Assembly: GCF_047496725.1 (NCBI RefSeq)
Contig: NC_132972.1
Coordinates: 6,936,001 to 7,000,000 of the forward strand
Length of the DNA: 64,000 nt
From: Anoplolepis gracilipes
Lineage: Eukaryota; Arthropoda; Insecta; Hymenoptera; Formicidae
Reading direction: 5' to 3'
In this document: positions 60,834 through 64,000 of the stretch, piece after piece
How positions within the stretch are numbered: position 1 is the stretch's first letter
Layout of the letters: each line of letters begins with the position of its first letter
Made by a program: the position numbers and the translations under genes
The notes under the pieces: generated by a model
The model's input: the letters and a program-made list of their open reading frames with translations, nothing else
The model's database searches: none
What the model was told of the DNA's origin: nothing

Positions 60834-61960
60834 CTACGTTAAAAGTTCTTCTCCTTCAATTACTTCATTTAAATTAACTAATTCTACTAAAGCAGTACCC
60901 TTTGTTTCTGATCGCAACAATTCATCTATCCCTCTATATTGACCTGGATCAATTAAGCAAATTATTATTAATGATCTGTTATCCCATTTCTCTGTCTCCA
61001 ATTTAGTTATAAATTTCATGAGTTTATCTTTCAATTTCCTTGCTTCCTTTTCTGGGATAACAATCCTGAGTCTCATTTGGGCACGTTCCAAAGGCATCAC
61101 CTCTTTTAATTGAGAGATGACGTCTAGCGCCTGTTGTTTGGCATTTCGATTAGGTTTAACAGAAAAATGTATTTCCTCTCTCATGGCATTCTCAATCATA
61201 GAAACTGGATATGGATGTTTAGTTTCCGGATTTATACACTTACTGGCGACTGTCGTGGCAATGTCTTTGAACATAGAGTCTAAAGCTAAATGCCTTTCTT
61301 TATCAGAAACTTGGAGCTCACCTTTTGCAAGAATCTGTTTGCATATTTCGGTCTGATCATCAATGCCAAAAGCTTTTACGAGATCTTCCTTCTTTGCCAC
61401 TTGACCTTTTGATACGTTGGTGAATATTGTATGTGTTTGCAATACTTCGTCAATGTCCTTTTCCCTAAAATGTATTTTAAAAAGAAATAATAAACGATGC
61501 ATGTATATATTTAATTCTGCAGTTGAATGATACTCTGAAAGCAGCAGGTTAGAGATAAGCGATATGCTATGACTTATTTATTTGTAGATGATGACTCAAT
61601 AGATTCATTAATGGAAAAAATATTGAGAATATAAATTAATGTAATAGATAAGACAAGAGATAATCTCATAAATAAAATTGTTAATATTATAACATGTAAT
61701 AATGTAAATTTTATAAGGATAATGTATTTTCATGTGATTGAGAGAAATTATAAACGCGAGATTACATATATATAGATAGAAATATTTTTATCAGTCGCAA
61801 TCTATTTATCGATTGATACAAAAACTTACAATTTATTTCTCCAAGATATTACTTTATTCTTGTAACAAGCAATTTCGAATCGTTTGCCACCTTTCTTCAT
61901 GCGAACGACAGCAACATTTGTCAGTCTTATTTGATTTGTCGGCGTAAATATTTTCGCCAT
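60834..61960 (-). CDS. Sbds: Ribosome maturation protein SBDS
   Basis: This is the Shwachman-Bodian-Diamond syndrome protein, which with the GTPase EFL1 releases eIF6 from the 60S subunit in the cytoplasm. Two exons join in phase: 61830-61960 and 60834-61464, giving 253 aa (human 250). The N-terminal FYSH domain shows IFTPTNQIRLTNVAVVRMKK, GGKRFEIACYKNKVISWR and EKDIDEVLQTHTIFTNVSKG. The middle helical domain shows DDQTEICKQILAKGELQVSD and the segment ending ALDVISQLKEVMP, and the C-terminal ferredoxin-like domain shows RAQMRLRIVIPEKEARKLKD and CLIDPGQYRGIDELLRSETK. No truncation or frameshift. The 365-bp intron is AT-rich. It is head-to-head with the unidentified gene starting at 62905. Confidence 0.96.
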
Positions 61961-62904
61961 TTTCGCAGTAAATTCTGAAAAATCACTCTGGCGTGGTTAA
62001 CGTACCGGCTATTTCCAAATAACTAATTGATAATACTCTAGTCTATTTTTATTTACACTTTGAGAGATGTTGAAAATACTATTACATCAAGTTTTGCGAT
62101 TGAGAGCAACTGATTGTGCGAGACACAATATGGCACAACTGCGAAACAGCTGATCTAAATCTAAAATAACGAAGAATTCAAAATATAATAAAAAGCTTCT
62201 ACAGTAAGGTTATGTTCAAAAACTTTAAAGAGTAAAGATTTCTTATTTATTTTTATGTATTTTTATATATTTTTTTACATAAAAACTTATTGAATCGAGA
62301 TGTACATTTATTTTATTATTAACAATCGGTATGTTTGAAACCTAGGACGCACAAATTCATTATCGATGGTCGTTAAGTACGCATGCACGGAATCATCGTG
62401 AGAGCATCATCGGCGGACGATAAATTATTTATCGATATTATATATAAATAAAGAAAATAATATATATATATATAAAGAGAAACTGCGATCTTCGTGTATA
62501 TAATATACAAAAACAGGAATCGTTACATCATCGTAAACACGCGACAAGAAACGGTCCATCTGTCGCGCCCGTCGTCCGTCATGTGTATCCTGCGCGCTGC
62601 GCGTCAAAGTCAAAAGGCGTAAAGGCTGGAAGCGAATGATGGGCGAGGGGCGGGGGGGGGGGGGAGAGGACTCAGCGTCGGCGCGAGGCGCGAGCGTGCG
62701 CGGTACGGCCGTCGATTGTATCAAACATGGCCGCCGCGAGCGTGATACCGTCAAAGGTGCGCGAAAAATGACGGCTTCTCCGCGCTCTTGACGGCGCGAT
62801 CGTACGTGCGCGCGCGAGAACTGTGTCGAGCGAGTGTTTGTCGCGTGCATCGTGACGAAGCCGGGACGACGCGACGGCCGGTTGTGAGGCATCTCATCAT
62901 CGCC
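61961..62904. promoter_or_regulatory. Divergent promoter SBDS / unidentified gene
   Basis: AT-rich next to SBDS, then strongly CpG-rich from about 62540, including a run of about 14 G at 62651-62664. A TATCGATA-like motif (TTTATCGATATT, about 62427-62438) resembles the insect DRE promoter element. Confidence 0.55.
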
Positions 62905-62961
62905 ATGGCGCTGGTCACGGTGCAACGTTCTCCGAGCGTGTCCAGTTCCCCGCAGAGCTCG
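62905..62961 (+). CDS. First coding exon of an unidentified gene (partial)
   Basis: ATG at 62905 in good context (CGCCATGG) opens 19 codons, MALVTVQRSPSVSSSPQSS, ending exactly at TCG|GTGAGT, a strong donor. The Ser/Pro-rich N-terminus and the CpG-island position look like a genuine first exon of a long gene, whose further exons lie beyond the window. I cannot name the family from 19 residues. Confidence 0.6.
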
Positions 62962-64000
62962 GTGAGTTTTGTATTTCCATCCTCTGACGCGTATATATAT
63001 ATATATATATCTTTGTCGCGGAGAGACAGACATATGTGCGTGCGATCGCGCTATCGCGCCGTTTCGAGGGAATACACACGATTGTTACATCCGCCGCCCC
63101 CCTCGCTGCGTTCGATTCAGCTGGCGACTCGCTCGGAGCTCGGAGCCGACCGGCTGCCTCTACCTTATTTGGTGGTGCTCTGACAACCGAGAATGGGAAT
63201 CCAAGTTCCCCTGTACGTACTACGTACACGTACGCACGTATATCTCGTGTTGGCGAGGCGTGCGCGAGACATGCGATACTCTCAACCGGCGCGGAAAGCG
63301 CGCCGAAACAAAGAGGCCGTAGCGTAAACAAACGTAACGTAGGTAGAGTAGAGGTTGCTCGCGCACGAAATTCCACGGCTCTCTTTCTCTGCCGCTCATC
63401 CTCGCGATTCGCGATACGAGGGTCTCGCGAAAGATTGTTCTGTATGATTTCTTTTTATTTTGCTTCCCGCTTATCGCTTTCGCTTTCCGTTCGCACGATC
63501 GCCATTGATAGATTTCTCTCACGTAGTCGAAGACGATTTTGTAATTCAATTGTCTCTCAGTGATCTTGTATTTATCGATGTTTGCAAAGATACTTTCACG
63601 ATATCGAAGACGTGTGCAACGAGATGAAAGTTGGAAGGCGCGAGATTTTTCTCTTGTCTTGTTGGAGCGCGCGAGTGGCTAAAGAGTGATTATACGCTTC
63701 CGTAGCGCTGATAATAATATATGCGAATGATAATTTCGTGGTTTCGTTTCCTGAAATGGTAGAACCGTGCACAATAGTGACAGACACATACGAAATTATT
63801 TTTTTTTATATCAATGTCGTTGCAATTGATGATCTGTCCAATAGTTATTTTCGTTGTCGATTGTTGCATCGCATAGCTGCAAATATTTTTCCTAATATAT
63901 AATATAATGTATATACACATATAATAATAATATTAAAATGTGTAAGAGGAAGTAATCATATATAATATTTAATACGATTATATAATAATTTATTTTATGG
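62962..64000. other. Start of a long first intron, CpG-rich to 63550 then AT-rich
   Basis: The CpG island continues to about 63550. Long open frames on both strands (for example 63036-63563) reflect few stop codons in CpG-rich DNA and match no family. A CAG acceptor at 63118-63120 followed by a CCT|GTACGT donor at 63211 could bound an exon, but splicing from 62961 meets an in-frame stop, so I do not call it. Confidence 0.45.

Noticed and set aside
63036..63563. 175-aa plus-strand open frame near the right end, with overlapping frames on both strands
   Set aside because: It lies in a CpG-rich island with few stop codons, overlaps equally long frames on the other strand and matches no family.
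1..64000. tRNA, rRNA, CRISPR or viral genes
   Set aside because: I looked for T-loop signatures (GGTTCGAATC-like), direct-repeat/spacer arrays and polymerase or integrase motifs and saw none. A covariance-model scan for small RNAs could not be run.

Overview
This window is eukaryotic nuclear DNA, almost certainly from an insect and most likely a hymenopteran such as an ant. It is strongly AT-rich, with many AT microsatellites and CpG-rich islands at promoters. It carries compact spliced genes whose proteins match insect and metazoan families, and several palindromic (foldback, MITE-like) repeats. The species call is an inference from these traits; no database search was possible. I see no prokaryotic features, no CRISPR array, no virus and no tRNA or rRNA gene.

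Layout from left to right: Rac-family GTPase Mtl (-), tRNA-splicing endonuclease subunit Tsen34 (+), mitochondrial ribosomal protein L27 (-), exocyst subunit Sec6 (+, single exon), a KDEL-tailed protein O-glucosyltransferase of the POGLUT2/3 type (+), SWI/SNF subunit SS18 (-), copper chaperone for superoxide dismutase Ccs (+), a doubtful small two-exon gene (+), XPG-like nuclease asteroid/ASTE1 (+, single coding exon), a small uncharacterised gene (-), ER-anchored oxysterol-binding-protein-related protein ORP8 (-, 16 coding exons), nucleoredoxin NXN (+, with a first intron of 8.8 kb), replication factor CDC45 (-), cobalamin adenosyltransferase MMAB (+), ribosome maturation factor SBDS (-), and the first coding exon of an unidentified gene (+) that runs off the right edge.

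I reconstructed exon-intron structures by hand from splice signals, reading-frame phase and family homology. Most close exactly: phases match at every junction and total lengths fit the families. The genes do not form one pathway. They are a typical insect housekeeping neighbourhood with many head-to-head pairs that probably share promoters: Mtl/Tsen34, mRpL27/Sec6, SS18/Ccs, ORP8/NXN, CDC45/MMAB and SBDS/unknown.

I found no clearly novel multi-gene system. The points most worth a second look are several foldback elements sitting in introns and shared promoters (two copies of one CCAAT-containing family both lie in divergent promoters), a CpG-rich island deep inside NXN intron 1, a short upstream ORF in front of asteroid, a GC-AG intron in ORP8, E2F-like sites in front of CDC45, an expanded His/Pro/Gln tract in SS18, and two small uncharacterised genes.
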